Shown: positions 50,186 to 60,457 of the stretch, piece by piece | How positions within the stretch are numbered: position 1 is the stretch's first letter | How the letters are laid out: each line of letters begins with the position of its first letter | DNA from: Caulobacter segnis ATCC 21756 | GTDB lineage: Bacteria > Pseudomonadota > Alphaproteobacteria > Caulobacterales > Caulobacteraceae | Assembly: GCF_000092285.1 (NCBI RefSeq) | Contig: NC_014100.1 | Span: 1,488,001 to 1,552,000 of the forward strand | Direction of reading: 5' to 3' | Length of the DNA: 64,000 nt | Made by a program: the position numbers and the translations under genes | The notes under the pieces: generated by a model | The model's database searches: none | Told to the model about the DNA's origin: nothing | Seen by the model: only the letters and a program-made list of their open reading frames with translations

Positions 50186-52054
50186 ATGAGGCAGTTGTGG
50201 ACGCAAGCGGCGGTGATCGCCCTGTCGGCTGGAACGCTCTCCGCTTGTGCGACCGCCCCGCAATATTCGACGCGTGAGGGACAGGCCCCCGCGTCCGCGA
50301 CGCGGATGCCCACGCCGAATTTCCCCATCACTCAGCCGCCGTCCTCAGCGTCGCAAGGCGCCGCCCCTCAGGCCACCGCGCCCGAGGCGGGCGCCGAGTC
50401 CGACGCCGTGGCGACCGCGCCGACGGTGGCCACCGCACCGGCTCCGGTCCAGTCCCAGCCGCTGGCGCCGGTGACCCAGTCAGAGCTGCCGCCGCCCGCG
50501 CCAGCCCGCGCGGCGCCGCAGCCGACCCTGCGCTCCGTTCCGCCCAGGACCGTCGTGACCACCTCGGTGACGGGGCCCGTGGTCGAGGTCGACGGCAAGC
50601 CGCAGGTCCATGTGGTGAAGTCGGGCGACACCCTGACCTCGATCGCCAAGAAGTTCGGCGTGAACGTCAACGACCTGGCCAAGGACAACGCCATCAAGAA
50701 GGGTCAGACCCTGCGTCTGGGCCAGAAGATCAACGGCCCCGCCAGCGAGCAGAAGGCCTATGTCGTCCAGACGGGCGACACGATGTTCGCGATCGCCAAG
50801 CGCTTCACCATCACCGCCTCGGCCCTGGCCGAGGAGAACGACCTGTCGACCGGCGCCTCGATCCGCAAGGGCCAGCGGCTGCTGCTGCCCGACGGCTACA
50901 AGGACAAGGGCCCGGTCAAGACGACATCGGTCGTCCCGGGAACCGCCGCGCCGGAGACGGCTGTCGCCGAGGAGGAGGCCGCCCCGGCCCCGACCCGCTC
51001 CAGCGTGTCGTCGCGGCCTTCGCGCCAGCCGGCCGCCGAGCCGACCACCGTCAGCACGACCTCGCTCAGCGTCACGGGCGCCGTGGTCGAGGTCGCGGGC
51101 AAGCGCCAGGTTCACACCGTGAAGTCGGGCGACACCCTGACCTCGATCGCCAAGAAGTTCGACGTCAACGTCAACGATCTGGCCGAGGACAACAACATCA
51201 AGAAGGGTCAGACCCTGCGTCTGGGCCAGAAGATCAAGGGCCCGGCCAGCGAGCAGAAGGCCTATGTCGCCCAGTCCGGCGATACGCTGGCCGAGATCGG
51301 CAAGCGCTTCGGCGTCACCGCCCGGGCCCTGGCCGCCGAGAACGGCCTGCGCGCCACCGCCACGATCAAGAAGGGCCAGAAGATCCGTCTGCCGGACGGC
51401 TTCCGGGACAAGGGCCCGCTGAAGACCACGACGACGGTTGCGAGGCCGGCCCCAGCCGAGCCGTCGAACACCTACGCCCGGGTCGAGACGCCGACTCCCG
51501 CCCCCTCGACGCCATCCGCGCCGGTTCCGTACACGCCCAGCTATCCGCGCCCGAGCGCGCCGGTCGCCGCCCAACCGGTGAGCCCGCCGCCCGCCTCGTC
51601 GCGTCCGATCATCGAGAGCAGCGCCGCCCCGACCGAGGCCGAGATCATCGCCTCCGGCAAAGGCAAGTTCGACTGGCCGCTGCGCGGCGAAGTCATCTCC
51701 GACTTCGGCGTGAAGGGCACGGGCCAGCGCAACGACGGCCTGAACATCCGGGCGCCGCAGGGAACGCCGGTGCTGGCCGCCGCCGACGGCGAGATCGCCT
51801 ACGCCGGCAACCAGGTGCCGACCTTCGGCAACCTCGTGCTGGTCAAGCACGCCGACGGCTGGGTCACGGCCTACGCGCACCTCTCCAGCACCACCGTGAA
51901 GATGCGCCAGCAGGTGAGGCGGGGCGAGCAGATCGGTGCGGTCGGCGCCACCGGCGGGGTCAACGAGCCCCAGCTGCACTTCGAGATGCGCTACGCGCCG
52001 ACGGTCAAGGACAAGGCCAAGCCCGTCGATCCGGGGCTGCTGCTGCCGCGTTAA
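50186..52054 (+). CDS. dipM: Cell-division factor DipM (LysM x4, LytM)
   Basis: DipM is a Caulobacter division and envelope factor that binds peptidoglycan at midcell and regulates amidases. The 622-residue product has a signal with an apparent lipobox (AGTLSAC), Pro/Ala-rich linkers, two tandem LysM pairs (HVVKSGDTLTSIAKKFGVNVNDL and YVVQTGDTMFAIAKRF near 145-235; HTVKSGDTLTSIAKKF and YVAQSGDTLAEIGKRF near 310-405), and a C-terminal LytM/M23 domain (about 500-620). In the LytM part the catalytic HxxxD is replaced (NDGLN) and HxH reads QLH, so it should be enzymatically inactive, as reported for DipM. The known protein has ~609 residues. Confidence 0.93.
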   Translation: MRQLWTQAAVIALSAGTLSACATAPQYSTREGQAPASATRMPTPNFPITQPPSSASQGAAPQATAPEAGAESDAVATAPTVATAPAPVQSQPLAPVTQSELPPPAPARAAPQPTLRSVPPRTVVTTSVTGPVVEVDGKPQVHVVKSGDTLTSIAKKFGVNVNDLAKDNAIKKGQTLRLGQKINGPASEQKAYVVQTGDTMFAIAKRFTITASALAEENDLSTGASIRKGQRLLLPDGYKDKGPVKTTSVVPGTAAPETAVAEEEAAPAPTRSSVSSRPSRQPAAEPTTVSTTSLSVTGAVVEVAGKRQVHTVKSGDTLTSIAKKFDVNVNDLAEDNNIKKGQTLRLGQKIKGPASEQKAYVAQSGDTLAEIGKRFGVTARALAAENGLRATATIKKGQKIRLPDGFRDKGPLKTTTTVARPAPAEPSNTYARVETPTPAPSTPSAPVPYTPSYPRPSAPVAAQPVSPPPASSRPIIESSAAPTEAEIIASGKGKFDWPLRGEVISDFGVKGTGQRNDGLNIRAPQGTPVLAAADGEIAYAGNQVPTFGNLVLVKHADGWVTAYAHLSSTTVKMRQQVRRGEQIGAVGATGGVNEPQLHFEMRYAPTVKDKAKPVDPGLLLPR

Positions 52055-52060
52055 GGCTCC

Positions 52061-52173
52061 ATCCTCCCCCTAGCGGGGGAGGTGGTCGTGAAGCGACCGG
52101 AGGGGAGGTGCTGATGAGCCTGCTTCTTCCCTCTCCGTCGACTTCGCCGACACCTCTCCCTTGAGGAGAGGAT
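52061..52173. repeat. Palindromic repeat element, family A (intergenic copy)
   Basis: Starts ATCCTCCCCC TA GCGGGGGAGGTGG (52061-52085) and ends CACCTCTCCC TTGA GGAGAGGAT (52151-52173). An internal CTCTCCGTCGACTTCGCCGA matches the in-gene copy at 8205-8324. Placed 6 bases after dipM and 7 bases before the end of the convergent ATPase gene, where it may act as a bidirectional terminator. Confidence 0.8.
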
Positions 52174-52180
52174 TTTTCTT

Positions 52181-53032
52181 CTAGCCCGGCAGCTTGACGC
52201 CCAACTCGCCCGCCAGGTCGCGCACGAACTGCCAGGCCACCCGGCCCGAGCGGCCGCCGCGCTGGGTCGACCACTGCAGGGCGCGGCGATCGAGATCGGG
52301 CGCTTCCAGGCCAAAGCGCTCGGCATAGGCGTGGATGGCGGCCAGATAGGTGTCCTGGTCCATCGGCGGGAAACCGATCCACAGGCCGAACCGGTCGGAG
52401 ACGCTCATCTCCTCCTCGGCGTTCTCGGCCGCCGCGATCGCGCCCTGGCTTTCGACGTGGTCGCGCGGCATCAGGTGGCGGCGGTTGGAGGTGGCCACGA
52501 ACAGCACGTTCTCGGGCGGGCCCGAGACGCCGCCTTCCAGCGCCGACTTCAGCGCCTTGGCCGCGGCCGCGCCGTCTTCGAACGAGAGATCGTCGCACAG
52601 GACGACGAAGCGCTCGGCCCTGGCGCGCAGCAGATCAAAGAGGGGCGGCAACGCCGCGACCTCGTCACGATCCACCTCGACCAGCTTCAGGTCCGGATAG
52701 CTGTCGGCCATAGCCATGAAGGCGGCCTTGGTCACCGAGCTCTTGCCGGTGCCACGCACGCCCCAGAGCAGCACGTGGTTGCAGGGCAGGCCGACGGCGA
52801 AGCGGCGCAGATTCTCCACGAAGCGCGCCTTCTGCCGATCGATGCCGACCAGCAGGTCCAGCGCCAGCGGATAGTCCGGCGCGGGGGCGAAGGCGCCCGA
52901 GACGGGCTCGTGCCGAAACAGACGCGCGCCCGAGAAATCCGGCGTGGCCGGCGGCGGCGGAGCCAGGCGCTCCAAGGCGTCGGCGATGCGGGCTAGCAGG
53001 GGCCCAAATAGCGTGGGGAGCGCGTCGGTCAT
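52181..53032 (-). CDS. DUF815 AAA-type ATPase
   Basis: A 283-residue P-loop ATPase. Walker A is LLWGVRGTGKSSVTKAA (near residue 88), Walker B FVVLCDDLSFEDG (near 140), and sensor-1-like VLFVATSNRRHLMPRD follows; the remaining SDRFGLWIGFPPMDQDTYLAAI and RVAWQFVRDLAGELGV match DUF815. Role unknown; homologues are widespread. ATG 53032 is preferred; an in-frame ATG at 53044 is an alternative. Divergent from yajC. Confidence 0.88.
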   Translation of the reverse strand: MTDALPTLFGPLLARIADALERLAPPPPATPDFSGARLFRHEPVSGAFAPAPDYPLALDLLVGIDRQKARFVENLRRFAVGLPCNHVLLWGVRGTGKSSVTKAAFMAMADSYPDLKLVEVDRDEVAALPPLFDLLRARAERFVVLCDDLSFEDGAAAAKALKSALEGGVSGPPENVLFVATSNRRHLMPRDHVESQGAIAAAENAEEEMSVSDRFGLWIGFPPMDQDTYLAAIHAYAERFGLEAPDLDRRALQWSTQRGGRSGRVAWQFVRDLAGELGVKLPG

Positions 53033-53151
53033 GCGCCGTTCCATACCCTCGCTCGCTCGCATTGCAAAAGGGAAGGCGAACGCATAGCTTCCGCCGACTT
53101 GGCGCGACCCTATGTAAGGCGGCGCGCCTCATTGGATTTTTTGGAGTCTCC

Positions 53152-53457
53152 ATGAACAGCCTGAACGCTCAAATCCTGCAGCTCGCCCCGATCCTTCTGA
53201 TGGTCGTGCTGTTCTACTTCATGCTGATCCGTCCGCAGCAGAAGCGCGCTAAGGAGCATCAGACCATGCTCGCCAACCTGAAGCGCGGCGACAGCGTCGT
53301 CCTGTCGTCGGGCGTGCTGGGCAAGATCGTGCGTGTCGAAGACAAGGAAGTCGGCGTCGAGATCGCCCAAGGCGTCACCGTGAAGGTCGTCAAGGGCATG
53401 ATCACGGAAGTCCGCGCCAAGGGCGAGCCGGCCGCCGCCAACGACGCCAAGAACTAA
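53152..53457 (+). CDS. yajC: Preprotein translocase subunit YajC
   Basis: A 101-residue Sec accessory protein. One membrane helix (about 10-32, APILLMVVLFYFMLIRPQQKRAKEHQ), with the RPQQKRAKEH signature, and a soluble C-terminal domain LKRGDSVVLSSGVLGKIVRVEDKEVGVEIAQGVTVKVVKGMITEV. YajC joins SecDF in the Sec holo-complex. ATG 53152 has GGAG seven bases upstream. secD follows after 58 bases. Confidence 0.97.
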   Translation: MNSLNAQILQLAPILLMVVLFYFMLIRPQQKRAKEHQTMLANLKRGDSVVLSSGVLGKIVRVEDKEVGVEIAQGVTVKVVKGMITEVRAKGEPAAANDAKN

Positions 53458-53515
53458 GGCGAACCCACCCTGTCTCGAGGCGTCGCCCGCGACGTCGCCT
53501 GAAAGCTGCTGATCC

Positions 53516-55114
53516 ATGCTGACCCTCTCCCGCTGGAAGATCATCGCCGTCACCCTGTCGGTGGTCTTCGGGATTCTGTTCTCCCTGCCCAACGTCCTTC
53601 CGCAGAAGACGTTGGACGCCATGCCCGCGTGGCTGCCGCACCAGAAGCTGAACCTCGGCCTCGACCTGCAAGGCGGTTCCTATCTTCTCTATGAGGTCGA
53701 CACCGAGGCGCTGCACCGCGAGCGGCTGTCGAACCTGATGGAAGACACCCGCACCCAGCTGCGGAGCGAGCAGATCCCGTTCGGCGAGCTGAACCAGCAG
53801 GGCGAGATCATCAGCGTCCGGATCGGCGATCCCGCCCGCTACAACGACGCCCTGAACTTGCTGCGCAAGAATCTCGGCGCGCCGCTGGCCGGCGCGATCG
53901 GTGGCAAGGACGTCTCGGTTTCGGGCAAGGGCGACAACCGCATCGAAGTCCGCTTCGTGCCGGAAGCGATCAAGGCCGACGCGGTGAAGGCGGTCGACCA
54001 GTCGATCGAGACGATCCGTCGCCGGATCGACAGCCTGGGCACCAAGGAGCCCTCGATCAACCGCCAGGGCGAAAACCGGATCATGATCCAGGCCCCTGGC
54101 GAGAGCGATCCCGAGAAGCTGCGGGCCATCATCGGCAAGACGGCCAAGCTGACCTTCCAGATGGTCGACGAGACGGTGACGCCGGAAGACATGCAGGCCG
54201 GCCGGATCCCGCCAGGCTCGGAAGTTCTGCCGGGCGACCAGTACGCGCCGTACTACGTGGTCAAGAAGCGTGCCATTGTGTCGGGCGAAGAGCTGACGAA
54301 CGCTCAGCAGCAATTCGATCCGCAGAGCGGCAATCCTGTCGTTCAGCTCACCTTCAACGCCTCGGGTGGGCGCAAGTTTGGCGAAATGACCGGCCGGAAC
54401 ATCGGCAAGCGTTTCGCGATCGTGCTGGACGACAAGGTCTTGTCCGCGCCGACGATCCAAAGCGCCATCACCGGCGGCAGCGGCATCATCACCGGCAACT
54501 TCACCGTCCAGAGCGCCAACGAACTGTCGCTGCTGCTGCGTTCGGGCGCTCTGCCCGCGCCGCTGAACGTCGAGGACCAGCGCACCGTGACCGCCGAGCT
54601 CGGCGCCGACGCCGTCAAGGCCGGTTCGATCTCGCTGGCCATCGGCGCGGTGTCGATGTTCGTGTTCGTGATCCTGGCCTATGGCCTGTTCGGCGGCTTC
54701 GCGGCCATCGCCCTGGTGGTCAACGTGCTCCTGATCGTCGGCATCATGTCGATGACCCAGGCGACCCTGACCTTCCCGGGCATCGCCGGTCTGATCCTGA
54801 CCCTGGCCGTGGCCGTCGACGCCAACGTGCTGATCTACGAGCGGATGCGCGACGAGGCCAACGCCGGGCGAACGCCCATGGCCGCGGCCGACCACGGCTA
54901 CAAGCTGGCCCTGACCTCGATCCTGGACGCCAACATCACCAGCCTGATCTCGGGCCTGATCATGTTCAGCTTCGGCTCGGGCCCGGTGAAGGGCTTCGCC
55001 TGGACCCTGGTGATCGGCGTGTTCACCTCGCTGTTCACCGCCATCTTCATCACCCAAGTGCTCATCGGCTGGTGGTTCAAGACCGCCAAGCCGAAGAAGC
55101 TGCCGATCGCATAG
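53516..55114 (+). CDS. secD: Protein translocase subunit SecD
   Basis: SecD uses proton motive force to pull substrates out of the SecYEG channel. The 532-residue protein has an N-terminal helix, the P1 head (LNLGLDLQGGSYLLYEVD, D1-type motif LDLQGG), the P1-base repeats and six C-terminal helices. GIAGLILTLAVAVDANVLIYERMRDEAN (D5/D6) and IYERMRDE are typical. The final GWWFKTAKPKKLPIA ends the protein. secF begins 12 bases later on the same transcript. Confidence 0.97.
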   Translation: MLTLSRWKIIAVTLSVVFGILFSLPNVLPQKTLDAMPAWLPHQKLNLGLDLQGGSYLLYEVDTEALHRERLSNLMEDTRTQLRSEQIPFGELNQQGEIISVRIGDPARYNDALNLLRKNLGAPLAGAIGGKDVSVSGKGDNRIEVRFVPEAIKADAVKAVDQSIETIRRRIDSLGTKEPSINRQGENRIMIQAPGESDPEKLRAIIGKTAKLTFQMVDETVTPEDMQAGRIPPGSEVLPGDQYAPYYVVKKRAIVSGEELTNAQQQFDPQSGNPVVQLTFNASGGRKFGEMTGRNIGKRFAIVLDDKVLSAPTIQSAITGGSGIITGNFTVQSANELSLLLRSGALPAPLNVEDQRTVTAELGADAVKAGSISLAIGAVSMFVFVILAYGLFGGFAAIALVVNVLLIVGIMSMTQATLTFPGIAGLILTLAVAVDANVLIYERMRDEANAGRTPMAAADHGYKLALTSILDANITSLISGLIMFSFGSGPVKGFAWTLVIGVFTSLFTAIFITQVLIGWWFKTAKPKKLPIA

Positions 55115-55126
55115 GAGATCCGACCA

Positions 55127-56077
55127 ATGCGTTGGCCCCTCATTCGCTACATCCCCCGCGCCACCAAGTTCCGCTTCGTGCGCTGGGCCCCGGTTGCGGC
55201 CGTGTTCTCGGCGATCCTGATCGTCGGTTCGGTCGCCTCGCTGTTCGTGCAAGGCCTGAACCTCGGCATCGACTTCAAGGGCGGCAACGCCCTGGAAATC
55301 GCCATGTCGCGGCCGGTGCCCCTGGCTGACCTGCGCTCGGCCATGAACCAGATCGGCGTCCACGACGCCCAGGTCCAGGGCTTCGCCAGCCAGCCGAACT
55401 CGGCCATGGTCAAGTTCTTGCCGGCCGAGGGGCAAGCCCCCAGCGCCGCCTCGGCCAATGTCGAGCGCGAGCTGGTCAAGCGCTTCCCCGACTTGAAGGT
55501 GACCAGCCGCTCGGAAGTGGGCGCCAAGGTCTCGGGCGAGCTGCTGATGTCCGGCTTCAAGGCCCTGGGCGTCGCCCTGCTGCTGACGCTGGGCTACATC
55601 TGGTTCCGCTTCGGCCTGTCCTACGGCACGGGCGCGGTGGTCGCGGTGATCCACGACATCGTCCTGACCCTGGGCCTGTTGTCGGTGGTCGGCATCGAGT
55701 TTTCGATGACCGAAATCGCGGCCCTGCTGACGGTCATCGGCTATTCGATGAACGAGAAGGTCATCACCTTCGACCGCCTGAAAGAGAACCTGCGCAAGTA
55801 CAAGACCACCCCGCTGCGCGACATCATCGACCTGTCGGAGAACGAGCGTCTGTCGCGGACGATCATCACCGGCACCACGGCCCTGCTGGCCCTGGGCGGC
55901 ACGATGGTGTTCGGCGGTCCGGTGCTGTTCCCGCTGGTCTTCACCATGGTGTTCGGCATCATCATCGGCACCTATTCGTCGATCTACATCGCCCTGCCGC
56001 TGATCCTGGTGTGGGGCGTCAAGCGCAACGACGACGACGCCACGCCGGTCAAGTTCGGCGCGGCCTCGCGCCCCTGA
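55127..56077 (+). CDS. secF: Protein translocase subunit SecF
   Basis: The 316-residue partner of SecD, six membrane helices with one periplasmic domain. FVRWAPVAAVFSAILIVGSVASLF (helix 1), LNLGIDFKGGNALEI (LGIDFKGG), and GYSMNEKVITFDRLKENLRKYKTTPLRDIIDLS (D5 motif region VITFDRLKEN) are visible. The acceptance of small subunit length fits family norm. Stop TGA at 56075-56077 overlaps the ATG of the next gene. Confidence 0.97.
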   Translation: MRWPLIRYIPRATKFRFVRWAPVAAVFSAILIVGSVASLFVQGLNLGIDFKGGNALEIAMSRPVPLADLRSAMNQIGVHDAQVQGFASQPNSAMVKFLPAEGQAPSAASANVERELVKRFPDLKVTSRSEVGAKVSGELLMSGFKALGVALLLTLGYIWFRFGLSYGTGAVVAVIHDIVLTLGLLSVVGIEFSMTEIAALLTVIGYSMNEKVITFDRLKENLRKYKTTPLRDIIDLSENERLSRTIITGTTALLALGGTMVFGGPVLFPLVFTMVFGIIIGTYSSIYIALPLILVWGVKRNDDDATPVKFGAASRP

Positions 56078-56430
56078 TGCGGCAACCGCCGTCCATCGAC
56101 GCCTGGGGCGGCGGCGGCTTTCGGGTCTCCGGCGTCTGGCGGCCCGGCTCGCTGCTGATCCTCGACGATCAGGCGCGCGACTGGGCCGCGACCGCCCTGG
56201 CGGACCTGACTCCCGAGTCGTTCGCCGAGGTTTTCGCCGCCGGCGGCGCGGTTGAGTTCGTGCTGCTGGGGACGGGCCTTGTGAACGCCCTGCCGCCGCG
56301 GCCCGTCCGCGACGCCCTCAAGGCCGCTGGGATCGGCCTCGAGTTCATGAGCACCGAGGCGGCCGCCCGCACCTACAACGTGCTGGCCAGCGAGGGCCGG
56401 CGACTGGCGGCGGCGCTGATCGCGGTCTGA
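56077..56430 (+). CDS. Mth938-like (DUF498) domain protein
   Basis: A 117-residue soluble protein: IDAWGGGGFRVSGVWRPGSLLILDD, then VEFVLLGTGLVNALPPRPVRDALKAAGIGLEFMSTEAAARTYNVLASEGRRLAAALI. The LLGTG and GIGLEFMSTEAAARTYN motifs are typical of the Mth938/NDUFAF3 family. NDUFAF3 in mitochondria assists complex I assembly; bacterial role unclear. Its ATG overlaps the secF stop by one base (TGATG), so it is translated with secF. The nearby squalene-synthase-like gene (NDUFAF6 relative) may be connected by context. Confidence 0.85.
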   Translation: MRQPPSIDAWGGGGFRVSGVWRPGSLLILDDQARDWAATALADLTPESFAEVFAAGGAVEFVLLGTGLVNALPPRPVRDALKAAGIGLEFMSTEAAARTYNVLASEGRRLAAALIAV

Positions 56431-56524
56431 CACGCTCGAAGACCGGCGATATGCCGGCTTTGCCCGACTCCGAAAACACCCCTATGGTCCCCCTCCAAGG
56501 AAAAGGGATCCGAGGGGGAAACCG

Positions 56525-57139
56525 ATGTCTGGACTGCTTTCCAACTTCCGCAACACCATCATCGTCAGCTTCGTGCTGGCCCTGGTGATCGTCATTGGCT
56601 ACGGCCACAGCCCACAGGGGCACGGCCTGGTCTATTTCCAAGCCATCTTCCGCTGGCTGCACGTGCTGTTCGGCATCCTGTGGATCGGACTGCTGTACTA
56701 CTTCAACTTCGTGCAGATCCGCGTGATGCCGCAGATCCCGGCCGAGCTGAAGCCGGCGGTCAGCAAGTACATCGCGCCCGAGGCCCTGTTCTGGTTCCGC
56801 TGGGCCGCTCTGGCCACCTGGGTCATGGGCGTGATCCTGGCCTATAGCCGCGGCTACCTGCTGGAAGCCTTCAGCTTGGGCCTGGCCGGCGGCTACACGC
56901 CCGGCGCGGACATGGGCTTCACCTTCATCGGTACCGGCATGTGGCTGGCCACGGTGATGTTCCTCAACGTCTGGGTCTTCATCTGGCCGAACCAGAAGAT
57001 CGCCCTGGGCCTGGTCGAGGCCGACGCGGACGCCAAGGCCAAGGCCGCCAAGACCGCCATGCTGTTCTCGCGCACCAACACCCTGCTCAGCATCCCGATG
57101 CTGGCGACCATGGCGATGAACCAGACGCTGTTCGGCTGA
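56525..57139 (+). CDS. PuuD-like membrane protein (urate hydroxylase membrane domain)
   Basis: A 204-residue protein with several membrane helices. FRNTIIVSFVLALVIVIGYG at the start, YFQAIFRWLHVLFGILWIGLLYYFNFVQIRVMP and FRWAALATWVMGVILAYSRGY follow, with MWLATVMFLNVWVFIWPNQKIALGLVE near the end. This pattern resembles the membrane part of PuuD (urate hydroxylase); the cytochrome c domain of full PuuD is absent. Purine genes are not adjacent, so the enzyme name is not certain. A strong terminator lies after it. Confidence 0.7.
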   Translation: MSGLLSNFRNTIIVSFVLALVIVIGYGHSPQGHGLVYFQAIFRWLHVLFGILWIGLLYYFNFVQIRVMPQIPAELKPAVSKYIAPEALFWFRWAALATWVMGVILAYSRGYLLEAFSLGLAGGYTPGADMGFTFIGTGMWLATVMFLNVWVFIWPNQKIALGLVEADADAKAKAAKTAMLFSRTNTLLSIPMLATMAMNQTLFG

Positions 57140-57166
57140 CGCCGACGGCGACACGCTGTAAGGGGA

Positions 57167-57198
57167 GGGCCCGTCAACTCGACGGGCCCTTTTCTTTT
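57167..57198 (+). terminator. Rho-independent terminator
   Basis: GGGCCCGTC AACTC GACGGGCCC is a perfect 9-bp stem followed by TTTTCTTTT. It ends the PuuD-like gene 27 bases after its stop. The next gene starts only seven bases later. Confidence 0.92.
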
Positions 57199-57204
57199 GA
57201 GCTC

Positions 57205-57918
57205 ATGGCCGACACTGAAACCCTCGACGACCTGGTCCGCCGCGTCGATCCGGACCGCTGGCTGACGACCCGCTTTATCGCCGACCCGGCCGCGCGGGCC
57301 GACGTGATCGCGCTTTATGGCCTGAACTACGAGCTGGCCCGCGTGGCTGGCGGCGTCTCCAACGCCCTGATGGGCGAGATTCGTCTGACTTGGTGGCGCG
57401 AGGCCATGGAGGAGGTCGCGGCCGGCAAGGCGCCCCGCAAGCATCCGAATGTCGAGGCCCTGGCCGCGTCGGGCTTAGATCCCAACGCCCTGGCCGCCTT
57501 GTCCGAGGCGCGCTTCATCGATCTCGACGAGGGGCCGTTGAAGGACGAGGCGGCGGTGATGGCCTATGTCGACGGCACGGCGGGCGCACTGGCGGTCCTG
57601 GCCGCGCGCCGTCTCGATCCGAGCGCCAACCCGCACGCGGTCAAGGGTGCGGCGCGCGCCTGGGGCCTGGCGGGACTTTGGCGGCTGAAGTCGGCGGGGC
57701 GCTCGCGCCTGCCGGAAAGCTGGACGCAGGCGGATGTGAAGCAACGCGTCGAGGCGCAACTGAAAGCCGCTCGGGGAGAGGTGAGGGGACTGCCGGTGGC
57801 GGCGTTCCCAGCCGTGGCCCCGGCGGCCCTGGCTCGGCCTTACGTGTCGGGACGCGAGATGGGCGAGCTCGAGAAGAAGGCGCGACTGACCTTCGCGGTG
57901 GCGACGGGGCGGCTTTAG
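57205..57918 (+). CDS. Squalene/phytoene synthase-like protein, lacking Asp motifs
   Basis: A 237-residue protein. RFIADPAARADVIALYGLNYELARV and LMGEIRLTWWREAMEEV near residues 24-70 are shared with the phytoene/squalene synthase and NDUFAF6 family. ALSEARFIDLDEGPLKDEAAVMAYVDGTAGALAVLAARRLDP and AWGLAGLWRLKSA also fit. True synthases carry two DxxxD motifs; here the first is RVAGG and the second YVDGTAG, so catalysis of farnesyl pyrophosphate condensation is unlikely. More like the complex-I assembly relatives. Start ATG 57205. Confidence 0.7.
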   Translation: MADTETLDDLVRRVDPDRWLTTRFIADPAARADVIALYGLNYELARVAGGVSNALMGEIRLTWWREAMEEVAAGKAPRKHPNVEALAASGLDPNALAALSEARFIDLDEGPLKDEAAVMAYVDGTAGALAVLAARRLDPSANPHAVKGAARAWGLAGLWRLKSAGRSRLPESWTQADVKQRVEAQLKAARGEVRGLPVAAFPAVAPAALARPYVSGREMGELEKKARLTFAVATGRL

Positions 57919-57927
57919 GGCCTCTCC

Positions 57928-58051
57928 CGATCTCTCCGGCAAATGCCGGGGCCCAGATCGTATGGCTTTGAGGTTCATGCAAGGACGCCCGCGACCTTCC
58001 GGATCGCGGGCGCTTTGGCATCTGGGCCCCAGCGTTCGCCGGGGAGGTCGG
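57928..58051. repeat. Long inverted-repeat element, family B
   Basis: Left arm CCGATCTCTCCGGCAAATGC..GGGGCCCAGATCG (57928-57961) and right arm GCATCTGGGCCCC..GCCGGGGAGGTCGG (58018-58051) pair with few mismatches over ~34 bases. Inside is a perfect 9-bp stem CGCCCGCGA (57986-57994) / TCGCGGGCG (58004-58012). It lies between convergent genes. Confidence 0.75.
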
Positions 58052-58058
58052 ATAAGTT

Positions 58059-60170
<2,112 letters not shown>

Positions 60171-60457
60171 GAAACCGAATTTCCCGGAAGCGGTTATGCC
60201 TTTGGCGGCGGAGCCTATTCCCGCTTTTCGCCCGCCGCTAGGGCAAGACTGGTGGGTATTCACCGGCCACAGATCGCTGATCGGCGTTCTGTTTCGTTGC
60301 GCGCGCGTTCGTAATAAAAGTGAAATAAAGTCAGGTGCTTAGGGCGTAACAATCCGAAACAGGACTTGCTTTGCCGCGACGCAGCATCACTCCTACATGC
60401 TAACTCGGGGCGAAAACGGCGGACTTCGGTTCGTCCGTCCAACGATAAGGGTCTCTG
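60171..60457 (+). promoter_or_regulatory. Intergenic region before lpxC
   Basis: No gene is seen in these 287 bases. AT-rich sequence with TAATAAAAGTGAAATAAAG (60311-60329) and GCTAAC (60400-60405), a possible -10, suggests the lpxC promoter. No riboswitch or named operator was recognised. Confidence 0.35.

Noticed and set aside
53402..55654. Long minus-strand open frame opposite secD/secF
   Set aside because: Shadow of secD and secF; His/Arg/Asp-rich low-information sequence with no motif.
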